Shown: positions 24,309 through 33,729, numbered from the stretch's first letter. The stretch is DNA of 64,000 nucleotides from CAIKMD01 sp963740675 (GCA_963740675.1 CAVUFS010000005.1:62001-126000), one strand, 5' to 3'. Numbers and translations are program-made. Notes: generated from the letters alone by a model not told the origin.

Positions 24309-24776
24309 TTAGACCGCAAGAGCGGCTTTCATCAGGCGCAACGTATCGGGCAAGAGCTCGAGCTGCTTGAGCGCCTGATCGACCGTATACCAGCCAACCG
24401 CCGTGGCATCCTCGATCGGCTGACCCTCGCCGGCCTGCCAATCCAGGACGACGCACACCAATACGTAATGCGCGCGGATGCGGCCGTCCGGATCCCTACC
24501 GATGACGTCGAACGCATCGACCACCCGGACCGGTTTGGCGTCGATGCCGGTCTCTTCTTTGAGCTCCCGCCGCGCCGCGTCGAGGATGCTTTCGCCCACC
24601 TCATGCATGCCGCCGGGAAAGCCCCAGCGGCCGACCGCGGTACTCGGCCCTTTGGCGCGCTGCGCCAAGAGCATGCTGCCATCGGGCTTGCGGCAGATTG
24701 CGAGCGCCGCGGCGAACGGCCGGTTGGGATAGTCCCGGCTGATCGCCTGCGGCATTGCTTCGGGCGTCTCGGCCAT
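24309..24776 (-). CDS. NUDIX hydrolase
   Basis: A protein of 155 residues with a complete Nudix box, 'GGMHEVGESILDAARREL' continuing to KEETGI, giving the G-x5-E-x7-R-E-U-x-E-E-x-G-U pattern that binds Mg and cleaves nucleoside diphosphate-X compounds. Strands before it (AAALAICRKPDGSMLLAQRA) resemble ADP-ribose pyrophosphatase/MutT-like members. It starts 27 bases behind thiC on the same strand and so probably shares the TPP-controlled transcript. A role in removing damaged or toxic thiamine-pathway pyrophosphates is possible but inferred. Confidence 0.9.
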   Translation of the reverse strand: MAETPEAMPQAISRDYPNRPFAAALAICRKPDGSMLLAQRAKGPSTAVGRWGFPGGMHEVGESILDAARRELKEETGIDAKPVRVVDAFDVIGRDPDGRIRAHYVLVCVVLDWQAGEGQPIEDATAVGWYTVDQALKQLELLPDTLRLMKAALAV

Positions 24777-24803
24777 AGCGGCGCGCTCCCTCTTCGGTCG
24801 CGC

Positions 24804-26630
<1,827 letters not shown>

Positions 26631-26714
26631 GACGATCTCCTTCCCGACACGAGGAATGATCCGACCCGACTTTCTGGCGAGAGGGTGGCGCGGAGTTCGA
26701 TAAGCGCCGTTCCT

Positions 26715-26808
26715 GTCCCTACGCCGGTACGATCCGGATCAGGTTCAAAGGGTTCGCGGCGGCTTTTGCCTCGCCTCGTCTCAGCCCCTGGATCAAGGGC
26801 TCCCCTCT
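26715..26808 (-). ncRNA. TPP riboswitch (thiC leader)
   Basis: On the minus strand the THI-box consensus is plain: 'aggggagccc' opening P1/P2, 'gggctgagac' (the CUGAGA core), a variable P3 arm rich in GGCG, then 'aaccctttgaacctgatccg' and 'accggcgtagggac' closing the aptamer. It lies about 85 bases ahead of the thiC start. It binds thiamine pyrophosphate and should shut translation or transcription of thiC and the NUDIX gene. Confidence 0.96.
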
Positions 26809-26907
26809 GGAACGTGTCCAGTATGGATCGTGACAGTCCGGCGTCAAGCACCTCTCGCGCTGGGCGCGGGCCGCCGTGCTAGCATGGCGGCAAGGGGGGA
26901 ACGTCAT

Positions 26908-27927
26908 ATGCAACGAAAAATCATCGCGCGGCTGGCAACGTCGTGCCTCGCGATACTGGCCACGCTGGCACTTGCCGCCGGTGCCGAGGCTGCCGACCAC
27001 GTCAAGATCGGCGTCGTCAAAGTCGCCGCCAACGGCCCGAACTTCATCGCCAAGGACAAGGGCTATTTCGCCGCCGAAGGCATCGACGCCGAGATCATCG
27101 ATTTCAATTCGGCCGAGCCGGTCACACTCGCCATCGTCTCGGGCGATGTCGATTTCGGCGCGACCGGGCCAGGCGCGGCCTTCTACAACCTCGCCGGCCA
27201 GAACAAGGTCCGCATCATCAGCGGCCTTGCCCGCGACGTGCCAGGCTTTCCGGTCTTCGCCTTCGTCGTCTCGAACCAGGCTTACGCCGCCGGCTTCACG
27301 AGCTATGCGGCGCTCGGCGGGCATTCGGTCTCGACGACGCAAATCGGCGCGCCGTCGCATTACGCGATCAACCTGCTCGAGCAGAAATTCAACATCGATG
27401 CCAAGTCGGTGCGCGTCGTGCCGCTACAATCGCTGCCCAACCAGATCAGCGCCACCGCCGGCGGCCAGGTCGATGCCGGCGTGGTCCTTGCCACCGTCGC
27501 GACGCCTGCCATCAATCGCGGCGCGTTGAAGCTGCTCGGTTATGTCGGCGATACCGTATCGATCCAGACGGGCGCGCTCTTCACCTCGGCCAAGCACGCC
27601 GATCGGGACCAGGATCTGGTGACGCGATTCCTGCGCGCGTTCCATAAGGGCGCGCTCGACTATCACAACGCCTTCATCGGGCCGGACGAGAAACGCCGCG
27701 ACGGTCCCGAGGCCGCTGCAATTCTGGAGATCATCGCGAAATATGTCGGTCAAACTCCCGAGCAGCTTCGCGCGGGAATTTCCTATATCGATATCGGCGC
27801 GACTCTCGACGTAAACGATATCCTGCGCCAACTAACTTGGTTCCAAGCACAAGGCATGGTGAAGCCGGACGTGCGTGGCGATCAAGTTTACGACAAGCGC
27901 TATGTCGTTCCGCTGGCGACCCAGTAG
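26908..27927 (+). CDS. NMT1/THI5-like ABC substrate-binding protein
   Basis: A protein of 339 residues from ATG 26908 with an AAGGGGGGA ribosome site. The signal peptide core is 'RLATSCLAILATLALAAGAEA'. The mature part shows 'GPNFIAKDKGYFAAEGIDAE', 'AEPVTLAIVSGDVDFGATG' and 'FTSYAALGGHSVSTTQIG', typical of NMT1/THI5-like periplasmic binders, a family that includes pyrimidine-precursor binders such as ThiY. It is divergent from thiC, whose riboswitch leader occupies the gap, which makes a thiamine-precursor ligand worth considering. No permease or ATPase is adjacent, and a plain sulfonate or aromatic ligand is equally possible. Confidence 0.85.
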   Translation: MQRKIIARLATSCLAILATLALAAGAEAADHVKIGVVKVAANGPNFIAKDKGYFAAEGIDAEIIDFNSAEPVTLAIVSGDVDFGATGPGAAFYNLAGQNKVRIISGLARDVPGFPVFAFVVSNQAYAAGFTSYAALGGHSVSTTQIGAPSHYAINLLEQKFNIDAKSVRVVPLQSLPNQISATAGGQVDAGVVLATVATPAINRGALKLLGYVGDTVSIQTGALFTSAKHADRDQDLVTRFLRAFHKGALDYHNAFIGPDEKRRDGPEAAAILEIIAKYVGQTPEQLRAGISYIDIGATLDVNDILRQLTWFQAQGMVKPDVRGDQVYDKRYVVPLATQ

Positions 27928-27970
27928 GATTGGTTGGACCTCGTCGGATTGGTTTGAGAGGAAGCACATC

Positions 27971-28579
27971 ATGGACCTGCCGCGCCTGCCGATCGTTACC
28001 GTCGTCGCCATTGCGCTGCTGGCGCTACCGGTCGCCGCCGCGACAAAGGCCAAGCCGAAAGCCGAAGCGAAAACCGAGACCGCGAAGCTCTTCACCCTCA
28101 CCTCGCCAACCCTAAAAGACAACGTCATGCTGCCGCTGAAATACGCCGGCAACAATTGCGGCGGCAGCGGCCCGGGCAAGAGCATCTCGCCGCCGCTCGC
28201 CTGGTCGAACGCGCCGCCGAGCACCAAAAGCTTCGCGCTGATCATGATCGATCCCGACGGCGCACGCGGCATGGGCTCGGTACATTGGGTCGCCTACAAC
28301 ATCCCGGCGACGCGCAAATCGCTCAAGGAAGGCGACGGCAACGGCACGGCGAAAGACATCACCGACGGCAAGAATTCGCGCGGCACCCTTGGCTATACCG
28401 GTCCTTGCGGCCCGTCGCAGGACGCGCCGCATCACTACATCATCCAGGTTCTCGCGCTTGATATCGCGGCCGGTACACTGCAGCCCGGCCTCGATCGCGA
28501 CGGGCTCTTGAAGATGATCAACGGCCATAGCCTCGGTCCGGCAAGCATGGTCGTGCGCTATCGCCGGACGAAACCTTAA
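27971..28579 (+). CDS. exported YbhB/YbcL-family PEBP protein (copy 1)
   Basis: A protein of 202 residues from ATG 27971 (GAGAGGAAG upstream). The leader 'PIVTVVAIALLALPVAAA' is followed by a Lys/Ala-rich linker, then the phosphatidylethanolamine-binding-protein fold: 'SISPPLAWSNAPPSTKSFAL', the DPD motif in 'IMIDPDGARGMGSVHWVAYN', and 'GYTGPCGPSQDAPHHYIIQV' with the GPCGP/HHY signature. Bacterial members are called Raf-kinase-inhibitor-like proteins, function poorly known. A second copy follows after 29 bases. Confidence 0.9.
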   Translation: MDLPRLPIVTVVAIALLALPVAAATKAKPKAEAKTETAKLFTLTSPTLKDNVMLPLKYAGNNCGGSGPGKSISPPLAWSNAPPSTKSFALIMIDPDGARGMGSVHWVAYNIPATRKSLKEGDGNGTAKDITDGKNSRGTLGYTGPCGPSQDAPHHYIIQVLALDIAAGTLQPGLDRDGLLKMINGHSLGPASMVVRYRRTKP

Positions 28580-28608
28580 TCGCGACCATCAACCACGGAG
28601 GAAAATGC

Positions 28609-29202
28609 ATGTTGAAGCACGCCGCTCTTGCCGTTGCCGCTTTTGCGTTGGCTTGGACCACGAGCACTGCGCCGGCCGGCGCAGCCGATGCCAAGCAGCC
28701 GCGGCCGAAGCTCTTCGTTCTCTATTCGCCGGCGATGAAGTCCTTCAGCTACATGCCGGAGAAATATGTCGGCAACAATCCCAATGGGAATTGCAAAGGG
28801 CAGAACGTCTCGCTGCCGTTGTCATGGGACAACGTACCGGCGAACACCAAGAGCTTCGCGATCAACATGTTCGACCCGGCCGCACGCGGCGGTGTGGGCT
28901 TCATCCATTGGGTCGCTTACGATATCCCCGGCGACAAGAAGGGCCTGAAGGAAGGCGAAGCGAATAGCGATACGGCTTTCGGCGGCGGCAAGAATGGCCA
29001 GGGCAAAGCCGGTTGGGCCGGCCCCTGTCCGCCGCCGACCGATTATCCGCATCCCTACACCATCACGCTCACCGCGACCGATATCGCGCCGGGCACATTG
29101 AAGCCGGGGATGACGCGCGACGAACTCTTCGCGGCGCTGCAGGGTCACACGCTCGGCGTGACGACCTTTATCGCGCGCGCGCCGAAGCCGGCTGCGCCTT
29201 AA
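28609..29202 (+). CDS. exported YbhB/YbcL-family PEBP protein (copy 2)
   Basis: A protein of 197 residues, paralogue of the preceding gene. The leader is 'LAVAAFALAWTTSTAPAGAA'. The domain has 'VSLPLSWDNVPANTKSFAIN', 'FDPAARGGVGFIHWVAYDIP' and 'GWAGPCPPPTDYPHPYTITL'. Compared with copy 1 the DPD motif is changed to DPA and the HHY part to HPY, so ligand binding may differ. An AGGAAAA ribosome site precedes ATG 28609. The two genes probably form a bicistronic unit after the binding-protein gene. Its stop overlaps the convergent small lipoprotein gene. Confidence 0.9.
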   Translation: MLKHAALAVAAFALAWTTSTAPAGAADAKQPRPKLFVLYSPAMKSFSYMPEKYVGNNPNGNCKGQNVSLPLSWDNVPANTKSFAINMFDPAARGGVGFIHWVAYDIPGDKKGLKEGEANSDTAFGGGKNGQGKAGWAGPCPPPTDYPHPYTITLTATDIAPGTLKPGMTRDELFAALQGHTLGVTTFIARAPKPAAP

Positions 29203-29378
29203 GAGCCCGAGAGAGGATCTGGATCGATCACGTCGGCGCAGGCGTCGGTTGGCGCCGCGGCGACGTGACCGACCAGGGGCACGATTTTAAGCCCGGCCGA
29301 GCCGACACGGCAGGGCGCGGCGACAAGGCCGCAACCGCTCAACGCAAGCGCGACAAGCAACAGCGTACAAAACTTCAT
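29199..29378 (-). CDS. small DUF6726-like lipoprotein
   Basis: A protein of 59 residues. The leader 'KFCTLLLVALALSGCGLVAA' has lipobox LSGC and is followed by 'PCRVGSAGLKIVPLVGHVAA' and 'PTDACADVID', the compact pattern (LVAAPCR..S..K..P..GH..A.P.D...D.ID) of a small alphaproteobacterial lipoprotein family I know as DUF6726. It should be anchored in the outer or inner membrane. No strong ribosome site is visible. It converges on the second PEBP gene with a 4-base overlap of the stops. Confidence 0.75.
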   Translation of the reverse strand: MKFCTLLLVALALSGCGLVAAPCRVGSAGLKIVPLVGHVAAAPTDACADVIDPDPLSGS

Positions 29379-29435
29379 GCAAGAAGAACGCGACGCCGAG
29401 GCCCCGGTTCCGCGTGCCCGCCTCAGCCAACGGGC

Positions 29436-29786
29436 TTAGCGCTCGCCGCGCAAGACCTCGAAGCGCAGCGGCACCGGTTCACCGAGCCACAGCGGATAGA
29501 TCGCATGGTCGCGATAGCCATTGCCGGTCTCGGGATGGACGAGCACGCGCAAGCCCTGGCGATTGAGCATCAGCCACGGCACGACCTTCGGAAATTCGCT
29601 CGCCGGAAACGCGACCTGATACATCGAGATCGGATGCGGCCCGACAGCGTCATCGTGCCAGCGTCCGAGTTGCGTATCGAATTGCTCGCCGATCGCCTGG
29701 CGCAGCTGCGCCGCGGTCTCCCGACTATCGGCGTCGTAATAGATATGCGCGTGATAACCGGTGATGAGAGTGGGATCGAGCGTCAT
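29436..29786 (-). CDS. DOPA 4,5-dioxygenase-family protein
   Basis: A protein of 116 residues starting at the ATG at 29786; longer in-frame starts run into Arg-rich shadow sequence. The fold signature is 'ITGYHAHIYYDADSRETAAQ' with the first His pair, 'GPHPISMYQVAFPASEF' in the middle and 'LVHPETGNGYRDHAIYPLWLG' at the end, holding the other conserved His residues. The family cleaves extradiol aromatic rings in fungi and plants; bacterial members are mostly uncharacterised. It stands alone, divergent from the lipoprotein gene at 29862. Confidence 0.85.
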   Translation of the reverse strand: MTLDPTLITGYHAHIYYDADSRETAAQLRQAIGEQFDTQLGRWHDDAVGPHPISMYQVAFPASEFPKVVPWLMLNRQGLRVLVHPETGNGYRDHAIYPLWLGEPVPLRFEVLRGER

Positions 29787-29861
29787 GCCCGCATAATAGA
29801 GCAGTCCGGCGCGACGAAGAAGAAGGTTGCGCCAAAGCCGCCGATAGGCCAGCTTTCGCGC

Positions 29862-30269
29862 ATGCGTAGGTTCTACATTCTCGGTCTTTCGGCGCTCATT
29901 CTCAGCGGCTGCGGTTTCCCGGCGCCGTACCAGACCTATGCGCCGAATGAGGCCGCCCCGCCGCCGCCGCCCTCGGCTCCTCTGATTGTCTATGGCTCGA
30001 CAACGACCTCGCCCGAGATGGTGCCGGATTCCCCCCAGATCGAGCCCATACCAGCGCCCGAGCCGCCGACCGTCGTGCCTGTCAGCAACCGAGTCGCGAT
30101 CTGCTACAACCGGCTTTGGAACAATTCCGACACGGTCAAGAACGCGGCGGTCCAGGCTTGCGGCGGCGCCGTTTCGCCTCAGGTGACCAGCCAAGGCGTC
30201 GATATCGATGCCTGCCCGCTGCTGACCCCAACCAAAGCTGTCTTTGCCTGCAGCGCGAAGGCCCCGTAA
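29862..30269 (+). CDS. Pro-rich lipoprotein of unknown function
   Basis: A protein of 135 residues from ATG 29862. The leader 'RRFYILGLSALILSGCGF' has lipobox LSGC. A proline/alanine-rich linker (EAAPPPPPSAPL and PEPPTVVP) probably spans the periplasm or peptidoglycan. The C-terminal domain 'NRVAICYNRLWNNSDTVKNA' to 'DIDACPLLTPTKAVFACSAK' contains four cysteines, likely two disulphides. No known family. A strong bidirectional terminator follows 50 bases after its stop. Confidence 0.75.
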   Translation: MRRFYILGLSALILSGCGFPAPYQTYAPNEAAPPPPPSAPLIVYGSTTTSPEMVPDSPQIEPIPAPEPPTVVPVSNRVAICYNRLWNNSDTVKNAAVQACGGAVSPQVTSQGVDIDACPLLTPTKAVFACSAKAP

Positions 30270-30321
30270 CCGCACCCAAACCCAGCATCTTTTGGGACTG
30301 GGAAAAAGGGCCGGACATGAA

Positions 30322-30355
30322 AAAAGCCCCCGGAGCGAGCACTCCGGGGGCTTTT
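30322..30355. terminator. bidirectional intrinsic terminator
   Basis: A stem of 14 pairs (AAAAGCCCCCGGAG / CTCCGGGGGCTTTT) around a six-base loop. The A-run on one side and the T-run on the other make it work for the lipoprotein gene from the left and for the Lys/Ala-rich protein gene from the right. Confidence 0.92.
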
Positions 30356-30375
30356 CCTCGCCAATGACGGCGAAA

Positions 30376-30597
30376 TTACATGGTCTTCGGCGCCGAGCTG
30401 GTGCTGCTGGGCTTCGAGGTCTTTTTCTTCGTGGTCTTCTTTGCCGTGGTCTTCTTCGCCGTGCTCTTCTTCGCCGGCGCCTTCTTGGCGGTGGTGCTCG
30501 GCGCGGTGGTGCTCGAGCTCTGCGCATGCGCTGCATACGGCACGGTCGATGCGCCGACGAACGCGAGCAGAGCAAACGCGGAAATTAACGCCTTCAT
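30376..30597 (-). CDS. small secreted Lys/Ala/Thr-rich protein
   Basis: A protein of 73 residues. The signal peptide 'MKALISAFALLAFVGASTV' is cleaved near AHA-QS. The mature 47 residues are low-complexity: Ser/Thr then repeats of AKKxTAKK-type units, resembling histone-H1-like or mucin-like tails. GGAG lies before ATG 30597. Such short cationic exported proteins are frequent in rhizobial relatives, function unknown. The upstream frame at 30594-30869 overlaps its start by 4 bases. Confidence 0.75.
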   Translation of the reverse strand: MKALISAFALLAFVGASTVPYAAHAQSSSTTAPSTTAKKAPAKKSTAKKTTAKKTTKKKTSKPSSTSSAPKTM

Positions 30598-30869
30598 TCT
30601 TTGGTACTCCTGAGGTTCTTCTTGAGGTGCGGGCAGGAGGGGCAACGCCGCACCTGTCCCGATCGTTCGACCGAACGCAATACTTTTGGATAGTAACATG
30701 TTTCGCCGCATTGGCGACAATTTTCCCGGCGCAGTGTTGCGATCCTGCATGCATGTTGCGCACAAGTCACACATGTCTTGCAGCGATAGAGACGCGTGCC
30801 CTGCGTGACGCACGTACCACTTTCGATCATCACCCGCTCGATGGCGATACCGCGATTCCCGTGCGCCAA
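30594..30869 (-). CDS. possible Cys-rich zinc-ribbon-like small protein
   Basis: The frame is open for 91 residues from a TTG and ends with TGA overlapping the next ATG (ATGA). The C-terminal half has paired cysteines, 'YRCKTCVTC', 'ENCRQCGETC' and 'RRCPSCPHLKK', in the spacing of a zinc ribbon. Against it stand a weak start, no clear ribosome site, and a location in an AT-richer stretch where TGY codons arise by chance. If real, it would be coupled to the cationic exported protein. Confidence 0.35.
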   Translation of the reverse strand: MAHGNRGIAIERVMIESGTCVTQGTRLYRCKTCVTCAQHACRIATLRRENCRQCGETCYYPKVLRSVERSGQVRRCPSCPHLKKNLRSTKE

Positions 30870-30989
30870 TAATTGACATTTGGTGCAATTTTTAGATAAA
30901 TCTGATCAGTATTACACTCAATATTTACAGTAAATCTTCTTTATCCATATCGGTATTTACTACGTACGTGAGGCGTTTATATTGTCGCT

Positions 30990-31004
30990 TTAATTCGGAA
31001 TTAA
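30990..31004 (+). promoter_or_regulatory. CtrA-type operator upstream of the Flp pilin gene
   Basis: A perfect TTAA-N7-TTAA site (spacer TTCGGAA), the binding consensus of the alphaproteobacterial cell-cycle regulator CtrA, whose Caulobacter regulon includes pilA. It lies 55 bases before the pilin ribosome site and start, in an unusually AT-rich 190-base promoter stretch. Confidence 0.75.
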
Positions 31005-31059
31005 TACGCGACAGCGAGGATCACCACGTCACCAACCTGGTCCAGGAGACAAACCGACC

Positions 31060-31218
31060 ATGTCTATTTTTAAGAAGCTTTTCGCCGACGAGTCCGGCGC
31101 GACGGCCATCGAATACGGCCTGATCGCTGCTCTCATCGCCGTTGCGATCATCACCGCAGCGACGACCGTCGGCACCAACTTGGGTACGACGTTCACGACG
31201 ATCGGCGGCAAGCTCTAA
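31060..31218 (+). CDS. Flp-family type IVb pilin
   Basis: A protein of 52 residues from ATG 31060 with CCAGGAGAC upstream. The sequence is a textbook Flp/Fap pilin: short basic start 'SIFKKLFADESGATAIEYGL' with the processing site at G-ATAIEYG (the E-Y pair after cleavage), then a single hydrophobic helix 'IAALIAVAIITAATTVG' and a short tail. It would be processed by a TadV/CpaA prepilin peptidase and assembled by Tad proteins, none of which are in the window. The CtrA operator upstream and a strong terminator downstream make it a monocistronic unit. Confidence 0.95.
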   Translation: MSIFKKLFADESGATAIEYGLIAALIAVAIITAATTVGTNLGTTFTTIGGKL

Positions 31219-31248
31219 TCAGCTAGCTGCCTCGTCTAGAGGCAAAAG

Positions 31249-31294
31249 AAGCCGTCGTCCGCGATACGGAGCGGGCGGCGGCTTTCGCTTTTTT
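31249..31294 (+). terminator. intrinsic terminator of the pilin gene
   Basis: A 14-pair stem (aagccgtcgtccgc / gcgggcggcggctt, with three G-U pairs) and an 8-base loop are followed by 'tcgctttttt'. It stands 30 bases after the pilin stop. Confidence 0.9.
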
Positions 31295-31421
31295 GCGGCC
31301 ACGTTTGCGGCCGAGCCACGCAACTCGGCGGGCTTTCGCACAGAAATGGTTAGCTGGGACGACGCACCGTCGCCGCCGACTGACCGAAGAGTATCTTCGC
31401 CACCTCAGGATCGGTGTTCGA

Positions 31422-32057
31422 TCAATTCGACTGATAGGCATTGGCCTTCTCATAGGCCGCTTTCACCCCGGGCCGATCGCGCATGGTATCGAGCCAGCGC
31501 TTCACATGGGGGAAGTCCTCGATCTTCTGCTGCTGCCGCTCCCAGATCGCCGTCCAGGGATATGAAGCCATATCCGCGATCGAGAAATCGCCTGCAAGAT
31601 ACGGGTTGCTGGCGAGTTGCTTGTCCATCACGGCGAAGAGCCGGCTGACCTCTTTGATATAGCGGTCCATCGCATAGGGGAGCTTCTCCGGCGCGTAATG
31701 GACGAAGTGATTGACCTGCCCTGCCATCGGCCCGAGCCCGCCAACCTGCCAGGCGAGCCATTCGAGCGCCTTGAAGCGGCCGCGCAGATCCTTCGGCAAA
31801 AACCTGCCGGTCTTCTCCGCCAAATAGATGAGGATCGCGCCCAACTCGAAAATGCTGAGCGGCCCGGCCTTATCCGCCGGCTCGGTATCGACGATGACCG
31901 GCATGCGGTTATTTGGCGAGATCTTGAGGAAGTCGGGCTGGAATTGCTCGCCCGCCTGAATATTGACCGGCTTGATCGTATAGGGGATGCCGGCTTCTTC
32001 GCAGAAGATGGTGATCTTGTGCCCGTTGGGCGTCGGCCAATAGTAAAGCTCGATCAC
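31422..32057 (-). CDS. glutathione S-transferase, nu-class-like
   Basis: A protein of 211 residues with thioredoxin-like N-terminal and helical C-terminal domains. The N-terminal 'IELYYWPTPNGHKITIFCEE' carries the TPN motif used by nu-class enzymes (YghU/YfcG) in place of the usual Tyr/Ser. 'ISPNNRMPVIVD' provides the cis-Pro and 'LSIFELGAILIYLAEKTGRF' the glutathione-contact Glu-Leu pair. Such enzymes have disulphide-bond reductase activity toward small disulphides. Cytosolic, separate from the thi genes by a 48-base gap. Confidence 0.92.
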   Translation of the reverse strand: MIELYYWPTPNGHKITIFCEEAGIPYTIKPVNIQAGEQFQPDFLKISPNNRMPVIVDTEPADKAGPLSIFELGAILIYLAEKTGRFLPKDLRGRFKALEWLAWQVGGLGPMAGQVNHFVHYAPEKLPYAMDRYIKEVSRLFAVMDKQLASNPYLAGDFSIADMASYPWTAIWERQQQKIEDFPHVKRWLDTMRDRPGVKAAYEKANAYQSN

Positions 32058-32105
32058 GATAGATGCCCTCCCGTTGCGCGGTACAAAGAGACTATGGGCA
32101 GGCCC

Positions 32106-32729
32106 CTAGAACGCGGCAAGCCGGGGTGGCAGACGGGACAGCAGATCGGCCATGAAGCCCCGCGGGTCCGCCGCACGCATCGCCTCACCCATCACGGCAA
32201 CACCAGCCGCGCCCGCGGCAACGCACGAAGCCGCATTGCTGGCATCGACCCCGCCCAGCGCCAGCAGCGGCGGGTTGGTCGCACGGCTCAGAATATCGAC
32301 GCCGAGCGCGGGCCCGTAGCCCGGCTTGCTGCTCGTGGGGAAGATCGGGCTGAGCGTCGCGTAATCGGCCCCGCTCCCTGCGACCTCCGCGATATCCTCA
32401 ATCGAATGGGCGGAAATACCAACCAGCGCGTCGGGGCCAAGAACGCGCCGCGCATCGGCGACCGAGCCCTGCGCCGGTAAGTGGATACCGATGCCCAACG
32501 CCGCCGCGGCATCAAGATCATCATGGACAGTGACAGTCGCGCCGCAATCGTTGGCCGAGACGACGAGCCGCTGCAACAACGCACGCCGCTCGGCGCCCGG
32601 CAAATCCTTCTCGCGCAGACTGAGCCAGCGGCAACCGCCCGCGAATAAAGCCGCCGCAATTTCTTCGAGCGGTTGCTTCGCCTGATGGCGATCGGTGATG
32701 ACGAGTACCGGCGGTACCGGCAGGCTCAC
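32106..32729 (-). CDS. thiE: thiamine-phosphate synthase
   Basis: A protein of 207 residues from a GTG at 32729 that overlaps the thiG stop by 4 bases (GTGA). TIM-barrel signatures are 'PVLVITDRHQAKQPLEEIA', 'RWLSLREKDLPGAERRAL' and 'TVTVHDDLDAAAALGIGIHL', then 'VGISAHSIEDIAEV' and the phosphate-binding 'GAAGVAVMGEAMRA'. It joins HMP-pyrophosphate with the thiazole phosphate to make thiamine phosphate. Last gene of the thiO-thiS-thiG-thiE operon under the TPP riboswitch at 34911-34986. Confidence 0.93.
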   Translation of the reverse strand: MSLPVPPVLVITDRHQAKQPLEEIAAALFAGGCRWLSLREKDLPGAERRALLQRLVVSANDCGATVTVHDDLDAAAALGIGIHLPAQGSVADARRVLGPDALVGISAHSIEDIAEVAGSGADYATLSPIFPTSSKPGYGPALGVDILSRATNPPLLALGGVDASNAASCVAAGAAGVAVMGEAMRAADPRGFMADLLSRLPPRLAAF

Positions 32730-33460
32730 CCGCCGACAAGACCCAATTGCGGGCTCGACGGCTCGGCCTGTGTCCGCTTCGGGATGCGGCCGGCCAGACG
32801 CGCACCCCGTCCCGCGTCGACCGCGTAGCGCATCGCCAGCGACATACGTACCGGATCGCGGGCCTTGGCGACGGCGGTGTTCAGCAGCACGGCATCGCAG
32901 CCCAATTCCATCGCCAGCGCCGCATCCGACGCCGTGCCGATACCAGCATCGAGGATCACCGGCACGGCGCTGGTCGTCACGATGCGCTCGATCGCGTAGG
33001 GATTGGCTATGCCGAGACCGGTGCCGATCGGCGAGCCCAGCGGCATCACCGCCGCAGCGCCGAGATCGGCGAGCTTGCGGCAGGTGACGGGATCGTCGTT
33101 GCAATAGGGCAGAACGATGAAGCCGTCTCTCACCAACTGATCGGTCGCGATCAGCAATTGCTCGACATCGGGATAAAGCGTCTCGCGATCGCCGATCAGC
33201 TCCAGCTTCACCCAATTGGTCTCGAGCGCCTCGCGGCCGAGCTGCGCTGTCAGGACCGCATCCTTCACAGTTGCGCAGCCCGCCGTGTTCGGCAGCAGCG
33301 CATAGCCATCAAGCAGATCGACGAGGCTCTCGGCATAGGCTTCGAGGCTGATGCGGCGGAGCGCCACCGTCACCAAGGCAGGCTGGGCCGATTGCAGGGA
33401 ATCGAGCAGCACCTGCTGATTGGGATAGCCGCCGCTGCCCATGAGCAACCGCGAAGTCAA
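32726..33460 (-). CDS. thiG: thiazole synthase (N-terminus displaced by a frameshift)
   Basis: Builds the thiazole phosphate of thiamine from deoxyxylulose 5-phosphate, dehydroglycine and ThiS thiocarboxylate. The barrel shows 'LLMGSGGYPNQQVLLDSLQ', the Schiff-base lysine in 'NWVKLELIGDRETLYPD', 'VMPLGSPIGTGLGIANP' and 'VPVILDAGIGTASDAALAME'. The open frame begins only with a TTG at 33460. The expected first strand (DALTIADRSF), with an ATG at 33518, is present just upstream in another frame; one extra base (C at 33458 on the plus strand) separates them. The intact gene would thus be 32726-33518. Confidence 0.9.
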   Translation of the reverse strand: MTSRLLMGSGGYPNQQVLLDSLQSAQPALVTVALRRISLEAYAESLVDLLDGYALLPNTAGCATVKDAVLTAQLGREALETNWVKLELIGDRETLYPDVEQLLIATDQLVRDGFIVLPYCNDDPVTCRKLADLGAAAVMPLGSPIGTGLGIANPYAIERIVTTSAVPVILDAGIGTASDAALAMELGCDAVLLNTAVAKARDPVRMSLAMRYAVDAGRGARLAGRIPKRTQAEPSSPQLGLVGG

Positions 33461-33522
33461 AGCTGCGGTCTGCGATGGTGAGCGCGTCGGTCACGGTATG
33501 GGTTGAATCCGGTGCCATATGT

Positions 33523-33729
33523 TCAGCCGCCACCGAAAGGCTTCACGATCTCGATCCGGTCGCCGGCCGCGAGCTTGGCCACGGCCCAGCCGCTCGCCGG
33601 CACGACCGCGCCATTGAGCGCGACCGCGACGCCTTTCGGCTTGGTGATGCCGCGCGCCGCCAGCAGCTCCGCTACGGTGGCGGCGCTTACCTGCTCGTCC
33701 TTGCCATTGACGCGAATGACCGCGTTCAT
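33523..33729 (-). CDS. thiS: sulfur-carrier protein ThiS
   Basis: A protein of 68 residues with the ubiquitin-like beta-grasp pattern, starting 'AVIRVNGKDEQVSAATVAEL' and ending 'GDRIEIVKPFGGG' with the C-terminal Gly-Gly that is adenylated and thiocarboxylated as the sulfur donor for ThiG. Its start overlaps the thiO stop by 4 bases (ATGA). A trailing third Gly is usual in some relatives. Confidence 0.93.
   Translation of the reverse strand: MNAVIRVNGKDEQVSAATVAELLAARGITKPKGVAVALNGAVVPASGWAVAKLAAGDRIEIVKPFGGG

Noticed and set aside
33309..33533. Separate small gene upstream of thiG
   Set aside because: It is the frame-displaced ThiG N-terminus, not an independent gene.
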